Shown: positions 31,840-43,728 of the stretch, piece after piece
How positions within the stretch are numbered: the first letter of the stretch is position 1
Layout of the letters: each line of letters starts with the position of its first letter
Assembly (NCBI GenBank): GCA_963691655.1
Contig: OY829327.1
Location: 63,810,079 to 63,874,078, forward strand
Origin: Toxonevra muliebris
Taxonomy: Eukaryota; Arthropoda; Insecta; Diptera; Pallopteridae
Direction: 5' to 3'
Length of the DNA stretch: 64,000 nucleotides
Program-made: the position numbers and the translations under genes
Notes under the pieces: generated by a model
Seen by the model: the letters and a program-made list of their open reading frames with translations, nothing else
What the model was told of the DNA's origin: nothing
Databases searched by the model: none

Positions 31840-33770
31840 TGAAACAACTAAAAAACCCAATGTTATACTTGAAAACAACCGTACAAAATCAGCTGTAGAT
31901 TCACTTGACCATTTGATCATTGTATCCTTGCAAAAAAAAACTTTGCGCTGGCCACTTGCATTATTTTTCTTATCTTATTGACATATACGATAATATGCAA
32001 CAAGTTGATCAAGAAAATCAACACCACCCAATCCAGCATTGTATATTTTGACTACTTCTGGTCTTGATATGCTGAAGTAGGTGCGTGTCTTGTCATAACG
32101 TTTAACTATATCAGTAACACCAACGCCTACAAAATTTGTTGGTCTGACGAACAACGCCCCTTTTTCATTAAATCCTTGTCATTTTTCAATGGTGGTGTCT
32201 TGAATCTTTTGATTCGTGCAGTACCAGCGTCTTGAATATTTTTTTCTTTGAGATAATGTAAAATATTGTATGATTAAAAAAGTTGTAGAAATAAAATTTA
32301 TGTCCAACTGCATCTTTTGGTATTCTATCCACAAGATGGATGACAATCGCTGCGCCAAATCCCAGCACAGAAAGAAAAATTTTATTCCCCAAGGATATGG
32401 CTTATTTTTTATGTATTGTTTTATAGATAAATGACTTTTAAATGGTATCAACTGTTCATCAAAGCCTTAATTCTTTTAATGGAAGTTTCAGTAGTCGTTT
32501 GCGAACATAATCCAAAATAGGTCTTACTTTATATAGTTTGTCCTTGCTCAGTGAATCTTTTGCATTGTTATCAACTAAATGCAATGTTGTTCGTAATTGA
32601 TAAAAGCGATTTCTAGTCATATGTTCAGTAAAAATTGGTAATGATAAACCTTTTTCCCAAAACATTTCAATACGTGGAAATTTAAAAATACCCATATATC
32701 CGTGCAATCCAAAGAAAATTACCGTTTCTTCCGCTGTGCATGCATTGAATCGCATTTTGAACTGCATATAAATTTGTGATCTGCTGTTTCAAAAAATTGT
32801 GGAGGTAGATATTGTTAGAAATAAGTGTATGGAGTCTTAACGTTATTTCCGGGTGATACATTGTAAACAAAAAGACCACTCAAAGTTTGTCGAATACGTC
32901 TCCATTCGATAACTTTCTTATCTGAACACATATAGCCATCAAGTGGTGATGGTGCTTTGGCCTGTTTCACATTTTCAACTGATGTAGCTAATGGCATTTG
33001 TAGGCGAAATGTTCTCTTTGATGTTGATGACCCTTGGTCAAGAGATTCTGTTACTATTTGACTAAAAAACTCATCATTTGGAACATATTTGTAAATCATC
33101 CGTCAACACAGCTAAATTAAAGTTTTTTTCATTTTCGTCGTCACTTTTCCCTTCATCATCATCGTCGACGTCTGTTCTCTAAATATGCAACAATTTCTTC
33201 GTTTGTGAACTTTTTGGGTTTAGCACGTTGCATTTTTAACTATAAATCACGATTATCACTTAAAAGAACTATAAAAATGCGTATAATTGTTACTTACCCT
33301 TTTCAATGCAATTAACAAAGAAATTTAACAAAAATGTATGCGAAAAAATCCAAAGAAAAAAATTTGCTTAGCTGTCGCTGATACTCATGTACACTACAGT
33401 GTCACTCACTTAAAATGAACAACCCTGAACTTTGCTGATGCTGAATTTTTCTGGGAAAAACACCAAAATGCGCTTTGAAGTCTTGAAAACTTAAAAAAAA
33501 ATATTTTCGAATTTTAGGAAACTGTTTTGAAATAGTAAATATAGCTCAAAAATTAAAAAACACAACGGAGAAAAAAGATTCGACCATCGTCAATAAAATT
33601 GTTCTTGCACTGAGCCGACGTGTAATTTTTTTGCCACGAACAATTTTGTTGTCTAGTTTACACTTTCAAAGGTATGCTGATACAAATCAAAATTCAAATA
33701 TTTTTAACGGTTATTTTTAAATTTTAGTTCTAGATACGTACACTGTAGTGTACAAAAGTAGTGCAAGGGT
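31840..33770 (-). mobile_element. piggyBac transposon, degraded, 5' end preserved
   Basis: The plus-strand right end GTGCAAGGGTTAG at about 33761 reads, inverted, as CTAACCCTTGCACTAC, a piggyBac-type terminus. The usual TTAA target is altered to CTAA. A near-palindrome GTACACTGTAGTGTAC follows inside (33738-33753), echoed by GTACACTACAGTGT near 33390. The left end, towards 31840, is not clearly placed and abuts a LINE fragment. The transposase gene lies between. Confidence 0.7.
31990..33233 (-). pseudogene. piggyBac transposase, broken
   Basis: ATG 33233 begins MQRAKPKKFTNEEIVAYLEN, then an acidic Asp/Glu run as in piggyBac N-termini. After frameshifts the core follows: SPGNNVKTPYTYF, MGIFKFPRIEMFW, MTRNRFYQLRTTLHLVDN, SKDKLYKVRPILDYV, LIPFK.HLSIKQYIKNKP, PWGIKFF and finally ISRPEVVKIYNAGLGGVDFL and DQVVAYYRI near 32000. 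The normal H/MGGVD catalytic block is present as LGGVD. At least four frame changes are needed to read it, so it cannot make transposase. The C-terminal cysteine-rich domain is not seen. Confidence 0.85.
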
Positions 33771-34952
33771 TAGGGAAGACGCCAGTTTCAGCTACAAAAT
33801 AAAATTAAATAATTACATAAAATATAAAATGAAATATTAATTTTTAACGGGTGCTGTTGTTTGTTTCCACAATCATGTGATTCGTAAATAAATAAAATTA
33901 TTAAAAATGTTGAAGTGCGCATAATTGGTCTTCACCAACTTTCAGTTCATCTTTCACAAGTTTTATAAGTTCTCTACTTTTATTAATATTTTCTGTTATT
34001 TTTCTTTTTTTTTTTGTGTAAACATTTTAGCTCACGGTATGGGCAAAATTTCAATTGTGTAAAATGTAAGAATAACTGTAACGTGATATAACTGTAACGT
34101 CCAGTTCCCCTCTCGCTCACACTACTGCGTGGCATGACTGTGCTACTCTAAACAACAAAGAGAAGAAGAGAGGGAGAAATTAAAATACGCGCGGAGTTTG
34201 TTTATGTTTCGATCAATTTACTCACATATATATGGTATGTACATACCAAAACAAAATGTGTGTGTACATTTATTCGTGGCAGAACTATTTGTTGGTGTTA
34301 AACGTGTGGAGTCGACTATACCATATAAGCAGAGAGGTCGCCGTAGCAAACACAGGCGTTTGTTAGATTGTGCATTCGGTTAGTTAGATTGGATTAAAAT
34401 TAAATATTTTTCAAAATATAAAAACAATACAAAAGATTAAGTAATAAAGAATCTAGGTTTCAAAAAAGGTATAAGCAAAATGTAGTGATAACGATAGCAA
34501 ACCAAATAAGGAAAATCTCATTGCGGTGCTTTTAAAAAGTAGTGGGGGGCTGGTCACCCCTGTTGCCTTTCTAAGGTTAAATGCGGGAAGTACTTATGTA
34601 AAATTTTCACATCTAATAAAATTTCAAATCGACAGGAAGAAAAAATTAAAGCGCGGAAAAAATGCAATTGCAGCTGCGTATATGCGAGCATTTCGTACCC
34701 GATGCATTGAGTAAAAGAAAAATACTGCAACTACAACACATCAGCCCTATTCACGATTTGGTGCAAATGCAAAATATTTCTTCTATCACAACAAATATAT
34801 GATATATGGAATAAAAATTCGCATTTGCAATGATGCAAAACCATTTGCAATTTATAGAGAATTGGACTATTATATATAAAAGATAATGATATCTAATAAA
34901 TTTTTAAGTTTATAAAAGAATTGTTTTAATTTGAATTGTTCACCTAAGCATA
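33771..34952. other. No gene recognised
   Basis: Intronic sequence between piggyBac and mariner 2. It includes a relatively GC-rich stretch (34080-34390) with pyrimidine/purine tracts (CCCCTCTCGCTCACAC, GAGAAGAAGAGAGGGAG) that might be an LTR or promoter-like fragment, and GCAAATG repeats near 34760-34850. No coding homology. Confidence 0.4.
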
Positions 34953-35944
34953 CCACCTTGATCAAAAAGTTCCTGGAATTTATTCAGAAAATTAAAAATA
35001 CAAGTTTATTCATCTAAATCTATATTGTCCCCTTCAAAGTAATCCCCATCAACTTCAACACCCTTATGCCAGCGCTTTATCCAATCCTCGAAACATTTTT
35101 TATATTCGGTTTTCGGTATGTCCATCAGTGCTTTCTGCGATTTTCCTCTCGGCTGCTGAAACGCGTTCCCCGTAATGGGTTTTTTTAACTAGATTGAACA
35201 GAAAAAGTCAGAGAGCCAAATCAGGTGAATTCGGTGGCTGTTGGATGGTATTTGTTGCATTTTTCGTCAAAAAATTACGAATAATGATGGCACTGTGCGA
35301 CGGTTTATTATCATGGTGCAAAATCCACGAGTTTTCTGTCCACAATTCTGGTTTCTTTCGACGAATTGTTTAACGCAAACGTCTCATAATGCCCAAATAA
35401 TACTCTTTGTTTACTGTCTGTCCTTCTGGAAAAAATTCATGATGCACTACACCGTTGTAATCCATGAAAACCATGAGCATTGCCTTATTTTTTGACTGAA
35501 AACGACGTGGTTTTTTTTTGGTCTCGGCTCATTTGGTGAACGCCATTCACTTGCTTGATGTATGGATTGCGTGTCGTACTCATAAACCCACGTCTCGTCT
35601 CCATTAATGATCTTTTTGATAAATGTGGGATCAGATTCAGCATGACAAATCATGCCTTTTGCGACGTTAACACGGTCTTTTTTTGGCATGAAATTTAGGT
35701 CTTTTGGCACCAACTTTGCTGCTACACGACGGAAACCCATAGACAATTGGACGGATCCATAGGCAATGTTCAAGTCCTCCGCTATCTCTCTGATGGTTAA
35801 TTTGCGGTTATTGACCAAAATTTATTTTACTTTATTAATGTTTTCGTCGGTTTTCGATGTCGATGGTTTACCACTGCGTTATCTTCGATTGACTCACGAC
35901 CACTTTTGAACCGCTCGTGTCACTGGTAAACGACCGCTTTCTTT
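34953..35944 (-). mobile_element. mariner transposon copy 2, 5'-truncated
   Basis: The plus-strand left border TACCACCTTGATCAAAAAGTT is the 3' terminal repeat of the same mariner as 15441-16680. The other end stops inside the coding region near 35944, within the part that reads PVTRAVQKW in copy 1. It encodes the same transposase with VNNRKLTIREIAEDLNIAYG, the same shortened SVQLSMGFRR, NGDETWVYEYDT intact (first Asp without the stop seen in copy 1), and HHDN followed by KPSH. Frameshifts after PRPKK destroy the C-terminal half. Confidence 0.88.
35447..35818 (-). pseudogene. mariner transposase fragment with intact DETWV motif
   Basis: Longest open piece of mariner copy 2 (about 123 codons): helix-turn-helix end, linker WRSPNEPRPKK and the first catalytic Asp in DETWVYEYD. 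Compared with copy 1 it lacks the premature stop before DETW, showing the two copies decayed independently after sharing the SVQ deletion. Confidence 0.85.
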
Positions 35945-36430
35945 TCCCTATGACATATGTGAGCTTATGTATATGGCATTCAGTTGGCTTAACTGTTTAC
36001 ACATCAAATATCTTGCGTGCCTTGCTCGCATCCATTGTTGAAGTGAAACTTCTTTTCTCTTGTCCTAGAGTAAAACCAACCGGATATGACGTCGCGCGTA
36101 AGTTTGCAATGCGACATAATTTTGTCGAGCAATGAGCATGAGGGGCTAAATATCAATATTCCGTAACTGAATTCACGAGTAAACTATATAATAAACGATT
36201 CATAAATAGTTTTAATTCAATATAACATATTAATTTCACACACACACACACGCGTTGCTAAAAATCTTCATAAAACTGATTTTCTTCGTCAACAAATTGA
36301 ACGAAGTTTAATGATTCGGGTGCGTGGCATCAGTCTAGTGTGTACACAGAGCATCATGATGCGTAGCATAGCGTCACGTATTGTCAGCATAAAGTGTATC
36401 TACCTTAACCCTTCGTGCTTAAATATTAAT
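35945..36430. other. No gene recognised
   Basis: Contains a short CA tract (36240-36252) and moderately GC-rich sequence; no open frame with family resemblance. It joins a truncated mariner to a truncated BEL fragment. Confidence 0.5.
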
Positions 36431-37400
36431 GTAAAAGATTGGACTAAATAAAGTTGATTGGGATGAGTACATTCCTGACAAATTGGCTCGTGAATAGAAA
36501 CATTTCATTGAAGACCTCAAGGCTATTTCTTGTCTCACGATATCTAGCTGGCTTGAAGTATCATCATGCGAAATTGAAACTGGAAGTCCATGGAATTTTG
36601 GACGCTTCTGAGCGTGCTAAGCTAAACCGGTTTGATGACATGCAGCCCTAATCGAACCAAAAACGAAAGTAGCCCCTCTCGAGCGCATGACAATTCCTCG
36701 TTTGGAGTTCACTGTTGGGTCGTGCTCTCGAAAAGAGCTGCTTATTTACTAAAGTACTCAAACTTATATAAGCTCCTTTTCATCAAAATTAATAACACTG
36801 AAATTTAAAGAATTTACTGGGTAAAAGTTACTACAAAATTTTACATTGCATTAGAAATACAAGCATTATTTCAAGGTTGAGATCTACTGAAATCCAACTC
36901 ACTTTGTAAACTCATACCATTTTTGGACTCTTATGGACTACAGCGCGTTGGCGGGCGGCTACGTATCGCACTACTTCATCCAGACGTAGTTCTATGCTTA
37001 CCACTTACAAAAATAATATCGTTTTATTTGTTTGCCTGTCAACATCAGCAATTTACTTGGATTAGTGACTGATTATACTACGAAGGGTTTCATCGCAGTA
37101 TTCAAGAGATCTGTGTCTCACCGTGGAAAATATCTTTATTAAGCGATTGTGATACCAATATAGTTAGTGCTGACTTGGAGTTAAAGAAACCTTTTTCAAA
37201 ATCGTATAATATCTTGGAAAACTTTCGGCTTTGTTGACAAATGACGGCACAGCTTTGAAATTTAATCCACCCTCCGCTGGTATTAAGTCCGTAAAATTCA
37301 TCTGCGAAGAATCATCGGTGACGCTGTTTTAACATTTAAGGAGTTTACCACACTATTAACACAGATTGAAGCTATGCTCAACTCCCGCCCCATTACACTA
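36430..37400 (+). pseudogene. BEL/Pao retrotransposon pol remnant (RNase H to integrase)
   Basis: The plus strand reads, with stops and frameshifts, NKVDWDEYIPDKLARE, HFIEDLKAISCLTISSWL, then KVAPLERMTIPRLEL, which is the BEL-type RNase H and its conserved KTRVAP...PRLEL motif. From 37240 on, KFNPPSAGIKSV, LRSLPHY-like and STPAPLHY-like pieces match the end of the BEL integrase core (IPP.APH.GG...V), strongly decayed. Opposite in strand to the BEL element at 59650-64000. Most of the integrase is deleted. Confidence 0.65.
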
Positions 37401-37436
37401 TACAACAAAATGAAAAAAATTGCAATACCCCTCCCC

Positions 37437-38225
37437 AAAGTGGATGGTTCTTAATGTTTTTTAGACCGCTGAATCCCAATCTAAAATCAGTTTTGTCGCA
37501 GCAACTCAGGTTTTCGAGATATAGCCAATTTTTAGATTTTTCGAACATGGGTCGTCATTTTTTTAAAAATTTCCACTTCTTCGAAATGAAAAGTAGAGCA
37601 TCTATATCTTTTCAAAAAGACTATTAACTTAATTAATTTCTTTAATTTAAATACTTTATCATTTAATTCCATTTCTGTCAAAAGTAATAGAGATTCGAAG
37701 TTGAAATTCTGACAAAAAAAAATGCAATTATTAAGTGCTGAAAACAAAATAACCCATCGCTGAATTTGTGAATTTATGAATCGATAGTGTAAATTCTTGC
37801 GCAAAATTAAAGTACTTATCGATGGATTTCCGAACTCTTCATTAATTTTAAGGCATAACATTATTTTTAATTAAACAGGGAATTGAGTTTTTTTACATTT
37901 TGTCTGTTGTTCGTTTTTGGTATTGGTGTCTCTAATGGTCATCTAACAATAATCGGCTAGCATTTCCTCATTCCATAAAACTTGATAACGAAATTCCATT
38001 GTTTCAAGGTGTTTAGGTTCACCCTGTTCATCACTCACTTCACCCAAGTTTGATGGAAAAATGTTTAGATGAGAATGGAGGAAATGCATTTTCAGCGACA
38101 TAGCGACCCATGTCTGAAAAATCAAAAAACTGGCTATATCTCGCAAATCTGAGTTATTGCGACAAAACCGGACCAGATTCGGATTCAGCGGTCCAAAAAA
38201 CATTAATAACCATTCATCGGAAATC
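37437..38225. mobile_element. Element with ~120-bp imperfect inverted arms
   Basis: Left arm (37437-37556) and right arm (38095-38225) are reverse complements: TTAATGTTTTTTAGACCGCTGAATCC against TTAATGTTTTTTGGACCGCTGAATCC, then GATATAGCCA and GACATGGGTCG/AACATGGGTCG. The interior is AT-rich and non-coding. It begins exactly where the BEL remnant loses homology, so it may have inserted into or truncated it. Confidence 0.7.
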
Positions 38226-39099
38226 GATTGAATGGAAAATGTAGAAGTTATGGGCATTTGGGAAAAAAAGTTGCCAAGGTTGGGCACATGATATCAGCAT
38301 TGGACACTTGATGTCAGCATTGACCACCCACTGGAAATCGACGAAAAATGTAGTAATAAAAAGTTACCTGGGAAACAAAATTTAATTAAATAAAAAGTCA
38401 AATTTAATGAATTTCGCCTTTGTTTTTATTCATAAAACACAGAATTAGTCATTTGAATACAATTGTTTATCATAAGTAACTTACTCAAATCCTGTGCTTC
38501 ACGGACTTTTGAAAACCCTAGCTGCTCTAGCCACTGAGTGGATCTTCAAATTTCTTTCCACTTCAAAATTGCCGCAATTGGTAGTTCGAACAAATCTAGA
38601 TTTACAGTTAAAATAAACAAAAATGCTCTTCAGACAATGAAATTTTACGTAACTCACACTTTACCGTACGAAAAAATAACGCTCCCACGTAAAATACGCT
38701 TCCTAGGTTTCAAACTATGGGTGCCCAACCCTAACATCAAGCGCTATTCCCACATCGCAACACGTCATAACGAAACACGTTGTATAATTGAATTTTTTCT
38801 CTCGCATAACATGCCTTGAAAATGCCATGGTTTTTTTCACTTTTTGCCACGAAAAATACTTTTTTAAAACTTACGTACAGCTTTCGCTTACTGAAATAAA
38901 AATGGCACTCAAAGTTTACTCTCGCAAAGAGAAGCTTTAATGAGCACACGCATTAACAGATCTCGTGTAATAACACTGTCAAATTGCAACTGCTCAACCC
39001 TGAAACCTACCCAACTCACTTCAGGAGACGAGGCGGACGGTAAGTTACGACATATGACAACCCATAACTTTGTAATTCTCTCGGAATCAGTTCAGCCCT
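38226..39099. other. No gene recognised
   Basis: Intronic sequence; two short direct phrases GATATCAGCATTGGACAC and GATGTCAGCATTGACCAC at 38290-38325. Otherwise nothing identifiable. Confidence 0.5.
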
Positions 39100-39410
39100 T
39101 TCAGAGCCTATAAGGAACATACATATCGCTGCCTTAATTTGCTAAAGCCCTAACATACATTTTTCAAATTTTACAAGAGAAGCAAAAAACATTTTGTTAT
39201 TTGGAGTACTGCTTCGAGAGTTTGTAATTTAAATTAAAAGAAGAGATTGTACGTTATTGGTGTAGGTCTCTAAAATTTTCAGTACAGATGAAAGTGGGCA
39301 CGCTTTATCATGATCCATCAAAAACTCGGTATTAAAAAATTTGATGTTAGGGCCTTAGAAAATTAAGGCAGCGATATATACATACAAATTTATAAACCCT
39401 AGGGATTTGG
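39100..39410. mobile_element. Small inverted-repeat element (MITE)
   Basis: ATATCGCTGCCTTAATTTGC near 39123 is inverted at 39367-39385 (TTAAGGCAGCGATAT), with continued inverted similarity around GCCCTAACAT/ATGTTAGGGC. About 310 bp, non-coding, ends not precisely placed. Confidence 0.65.
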
Positions 39411-39885
39411 TCTCGAATTCAAAATAACAAAACACGAAATGTGTTTTAGTTTGCATAGTATTGCCGAAGTGCGCTACTTTAATAAAATTAATATTAGTTT
39501 AGGTTATACCTTGAATTTTATCAATAATTTTTCTTACTTATTTAACATTTGATAAAACTGCTAATGCCCGAATTAGAATTTGAATCACGAATCCTGAAAA
39601 GCGGGTCCCGAACGATACTCTTATTAGTACACACATATTACTCCAATCTTAACCAAATTTAGTGCAGACATTTTTTATATTCAGGCATATAAAAGGTTAA
39701 GTTCTGATATTATCAATATCGGAAAAGTGGGCATGGCCCTCTCAAGTGGAATCTTTAAAGGGTGATACCGAAGCAAATGCTGAAACAAATTACATAAAAA
39801 AAAAATAATTTGATGCCAATGTGTTTGTATCTTATCTTATCCTTTGATTCACATACGTCTACCATTATTTTTTTTTGTATTTCAG
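39411..39885 (+). other. End of intron 2
   Basis: AT-rich intronic sequence ending at the acceptor TTCAG. Contains one GAAAAGTGGGCATGGCC phrase similar to the GTGGGCGTG phrases in the repeats at 29100 and 17248. Confidence 0.5.
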
Positions 39886-39983
39886 AAATATTTCGACAAC
39901 TGAAGAGGGGAAGAAACAACTAAATGAATTATTTAAATTTTGTGAACCACTAACTGATCAAGAACATGTCAACCAATTCTTAG
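39886..39983 (+). CDS. S28 carboxypeptidase, third coding exon
   Basis: A TTGTATTTCAG acceptor is followed by 98 bases that complete the split lysine codon from the second exon and encode 32 further residues, ending in phase 1 at CTTAG|GTAAGT. The translation contains NISTTEEGKKQLNELF and then FCEPLTDQEHV. This corresponds to the helical segment of S28 enzymes where the typical pattern is a G..L...L.LC.PL...D. Together the three exons give about 259 of the 450-500 residues expected. The next conserved block (a YPY motif preceded by A-M) was not seen between here and 64000, so the rest of the gene probably lies beyond the window. Confidence 0.85.
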
Positions 39984-40394
39984 GTAAGTAAATAAATTTT
40001 ATAAATTTATTAATAAAACTATTTAGAGCAAATTATGTATACACATTAGGACGGCCCTTAGCTATAGGTCATTTTTCAAAAGTCTGTGCAAAACTACAGC
40101 TCCATCGGACAACTTCTAGGTGACCCTCAAACGCCTTGAAGTTTAAATATAGTATACGCAACTATTAACTCCGTTCAAAAGCAGTACAGTCTTCCCTATC
40201 TTAACTATTTTCTTGTTTCTTCTTAGAGAATTTTATTTGGGTACATCCAGGAAATTGTGTGACAACATTCTGAACAAAATTTTGTAAAAGTAAATTCGCA
40301 CAATTCCTGAAACTATGAAAAATATAAGAAATATTACTTTTTTTTTTAATATCGCACACAACTTCTATAAAAGAAACTCTTTTTTATTTACAGA

Positions 40395-41070
40395 AATAAT
40401 ATCTGCAGAATTAATTCTGAATTTCACAAGAATTTCAACGAAATTCACTTGAAATGCCGAAAGTAACTCAGCAACCCTCAAACACATGGTTTTTAAAAAA
40501 AAAAAAAAACAGGGTAAATATAAGATATAGTTTTTAGACATTTTGTTTTCATGACAGGAGCTCTTGCAATATTTCTGTTTTAAAAATGAAAAACAGCATA
40601 ACTGGACTTAAGATGGAAAATATTCTATCACAAATTTTTGTCTTTAAATAATAAACTGATGCGAATTTTTAAGTAATTTTTAGAATTATATATCGTTTTC
40701 AAAAAGATCTTTAATTTTAAGATAAAGTCGTATGAAACAATGCTATATTTTCTCTAATATTTCTATTCAAAGCTATTAAACTCGGCTGACATGCAAATAA
40801 ACTTAAGCTGTTGTTCCTTTTTACCCCAGATGTATTAGTAAAATAATGTAGCCGGATAGCAACTCATTGCTATTCTTCCAATTAACCATAATTGGTATAT
40901 AAATTCTGGCAATGTAAATTCAATTGAAAGGCAGCATTCCAATTTATTTTTACTCATAATCACTCAAAAACAAAATTCGATTCTTGATGAAAATCCTTTT
41001 TTGGTGTGTGTCCACCTAAATTTGGAATTCAAAAGTTGAACGAAATTCACTCTCGTGTATCCGCACAATA
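40395..41070 (+). mobile_element. MITE copy b (GGACACACGAGAGTG family)
   Basis: The right end, inverted, is GGATACACGAGAGTGAATTTC, and the left end carries AACGAAATTCACTTGAAAT. The interior shares CTCTTGCAATATTT, AACCATAATTGGTATATAA and related blocks with copy a (3531-4021), in the same orientation. About 675 bp. It lies just downstream of the third carboxypeptidase exon. Confidence 0.6.
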
Positions 41071-41079
41071 AGAAAGAAT

Positions 41080-41376
41080 TTAGTAGTAGTTAGTTGTGTA
41101 TCTTTTTCGGTCTTCGGCAACGATTTGTGAAATAAATTTTTTCTCAGCTTCATGATGTTTCACATTTTTTTCTGCAACGTCATCAACACCAACTTTCTTC
41201 TCAAGTTTTTCGATTTCATTTTTGTAACCTGAATCATCTTCCCATGTTGATAGTTCTTTGTTGAAGAAATTGGTGCTGATAGAAAATTTCGCGAAGAAAA
41301 GACGTAAACTTGTAGCCTGCTTCCAATATAATTTATGCTTTATTTGTCTTATTGGCTGTTGGAACATTTTCATCAA
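41080..41376 (-). pseudogene. Unidentified coding fragment, 98 codons
   Basis: The frame contains a lysine/glutamate-rich helix (NEIEKLEKKVGVDDVAEKN) and ends QIVAEDRKRYTTNYY. It lacks a clear start context. It may be the tail of a transposon or retroelement protein; I do not recognise the family. Its position beside MITE copy b gives no further clue. Confidence 0.3.
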
Positions 41377-42179
41377 ATAATGATAGAGCCACAGTTTGGG
41401 GAGCTAAGTGCTCGGTGTGGGTAACAAATTTGTCGCCCGTCCTAATAATTTATCGATTGACGTATGAACAAAAATTGATTTAATAATTTAATACACCCGA
41501 ACAAGAAAAATATAAATTCTTTTTAGTAGTTTTTCGGATGTGAAATAACTGGAACTGGTCTTGAGAAAGGTATAACTTGAGCGCACAAGTCATTGTTAAC
41601 TCCAACAATTCTGGCTAATCACATCGGTGTTGCTTCTTCATGGAAAGGTGTTGTTCAAGAAATCCAAGAACAAAAAATTGATTTATCTGAAAAAATTATT
41701 TTCCGGGCGACAATGTACAACTTAATGGTCGATGAGGGCCGCCTAGCAGTTGTCCGATTGAGCTAAAATTTTGCACAGATTGTTTATTGATTGAAACAAG
41801 ATAGGAGTCTGGGAGCTAAACTTTTAGAAATTTGAAATATAAGGGCCAACCTAATACACATCTTCAATAATCTTTATACTATGCAAATTAGTTTTAAAAA
41901 ATGTAAATCACTTTTTATACTATTGTTATACTATAATATGTTCATATCACACGAACGATTATTCCGATTGAACTAATACTTTCATAGTAGATCCCTTATG
42001 GTCATGACCAGGTTTATGCGTATTCATTACGTTCAAACATGAGAAAAGGAAAGCAGATTTTAGACGATCAAATTCCTGTAGAAACTATAGGAATGACGTA
42101 CACGACACAAAGCAAAAGCCGTACTTCAACATGTCCGATTCCTCCTTCAGTCACCCTGAAGATTTCCTATCAATAGAGA
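41377..42179. other. No gene recognised
   Basis: AT-rich sequence, presumably still within the carboxypeptidase gene if later exons lie to the right. Nothing identifiable. Confidence 0.45.
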
Positions 42180-42600
42180 GAAGGGTTTTGCCTTCCCCAG
42201 TATGACTCTTCCTCGAATTCAGCAGCTTCCACTCTTTTACCGGGAATTCGTGTTAAGCTGGAGAAGGAAACCACAGTTAAGTGGCAGCTCAGTTTTGACG
42301 ATGACCGTTAGCACAGTTCCTTTCCACAGTTCCCCAAGATTAAAGATGATGGTTTTAACGAAGTCCGGGGCCTTTCTGGTGCCACACGCAACAATCTTCA
42401 CCCCAGAGACCTTCCAGGGCCGTCGAACTTATAATCATCCGAATTCCGTTTTCAACGCCTGCCATCATTGCTTTCAAAAGCTCATATTCAAGCAATAACC
42501 AGTTTTGGGTGGTCATTTTGCCATCAGGGTCCTGATGATTAATAATAGCCTGCTGCTCTTCCTGCATGACATTAAAACTGGTATCGGTTTTTTGCCCGTT
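42180..42600 (-). pseudogene. DUF4780-like retroelement protein fragment
   Basis: On the minus strand NWLLLEYELLKAMMAG, then in the next frame SGVKIVACGTRKAPDFVKT and LGELWKGTVLTVIVKTELP. This is the pattern of the domain known as DUF4780 (W..FKG..VI.C....L..LK......LW.G..L.V....LP), which occurs in insect retroelement-related proteins. One frameshift separates the two halves. A second, weaker fragment is at 51885-52090. Confidence 0.55.
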
Positions 42601-43728
42601 TAACCCATAAACGTTTACGCATAATATGTATATATATATAATATTTATCACTACATTAATTTGCTAACGCATTTCAATATCGAGTTTTTTCAATATCGAG
42701 TTTTTCATGGATTATGATAAAGCGTTCCCACTTTCGTTTATGAAAAAAATTCACGAAGCAGTACTCTAAATATCATAATGTTTTTGTTTCTCCCGTAAAA
42801 TTTGAAATGCAAATGCAATTAATTAATTGAAGGAGATCAGGACAATCGACTCGCCCCATAACTACATCAGAAATAAATAACAGAGATAAAATAGTTCTTC
42901 TACTCTCCAAAGATTTTAAGTCTATGAGCTTACAGCGGGCATTACATGAGGGAATTGGATTCAGAAATTAGGGAACTATCACAAAGATCACTGATGAGGA
43001 ACTGTAGAGGGTTCCGAAACAATCGTCTGATCTGCTCGTTCTATGAACTTTTTGACATTCTTCTTGCATCATTGTTCATTCAAAGCCTAATAACTAATTT
43101 TACTAACAAATATGTTATTATTATTATTAAAAAATTAAATGAACAATCTTGGGTCCGATTTTTTGAATTGTTATAGGTTCACCAGTAACCAATATAACAA
43201 TTTAAAAAGCTCTCAAAATGGTTTCATCAAATTTCTTATACATTTCTTTTGATGCCACGAAATTTGTTCAATTTTAGAATTTTTTCAAGTAAGACTTTTG
43301 TTCTCTTCAGCTAATTTTAGTTTTGTTAGTATTTGAGGAAATATTCTTTCCATATTCGCTACCTGCAAGTTCTACCTTGAAATACAATTACATTTTTATG
43401 ATAACCAAAACATATTTAAGTTTATTCTGCATATTATTGCAAATACTGTAAAAAAAAGTAAAATTGGGGAATAAACTGTAATATTTGAGGGAAATCTGTA
43501 AGACTGCATGACGACCGAAAAAACTGTAATTTACTGATAAATCTGTCAATATGGCATCGCTGATCCCAACATGCTCGCAAGGAGAATTCTGGATCTGTAT
43601 TTTACATCCCGACGACTCAAACGAGCAGTACCGCTCATGATTACCAACAGTTAATTCAAACCAGCACAAAATAAAACAAACAAAAAAGTATTATGTATGT
43701 AAAATTTGTTGAAATTTAAATCTACATA
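42601..43728. other. No gene recognised
   Basis: AT-rich. Around 43440-43560 the phrase AAACTGTAAT-like recurs four times at irregular spacing. No coding homology; the frame at 43388-43669 (-) does not resemble a known family. Confidence 0.45.

Noticed and set aside
31620..31981. Plus-strand open frames of 71-92 codons
   Set aside because: Antisense shadows of the LINE RNase H and piggyBac tail sequence that give clear homology on the minus strand.
36240..36252. CA microsatellite as a regulatory element
   Set aside because: Only six or so units in intronic sequence; nothing supports a function.
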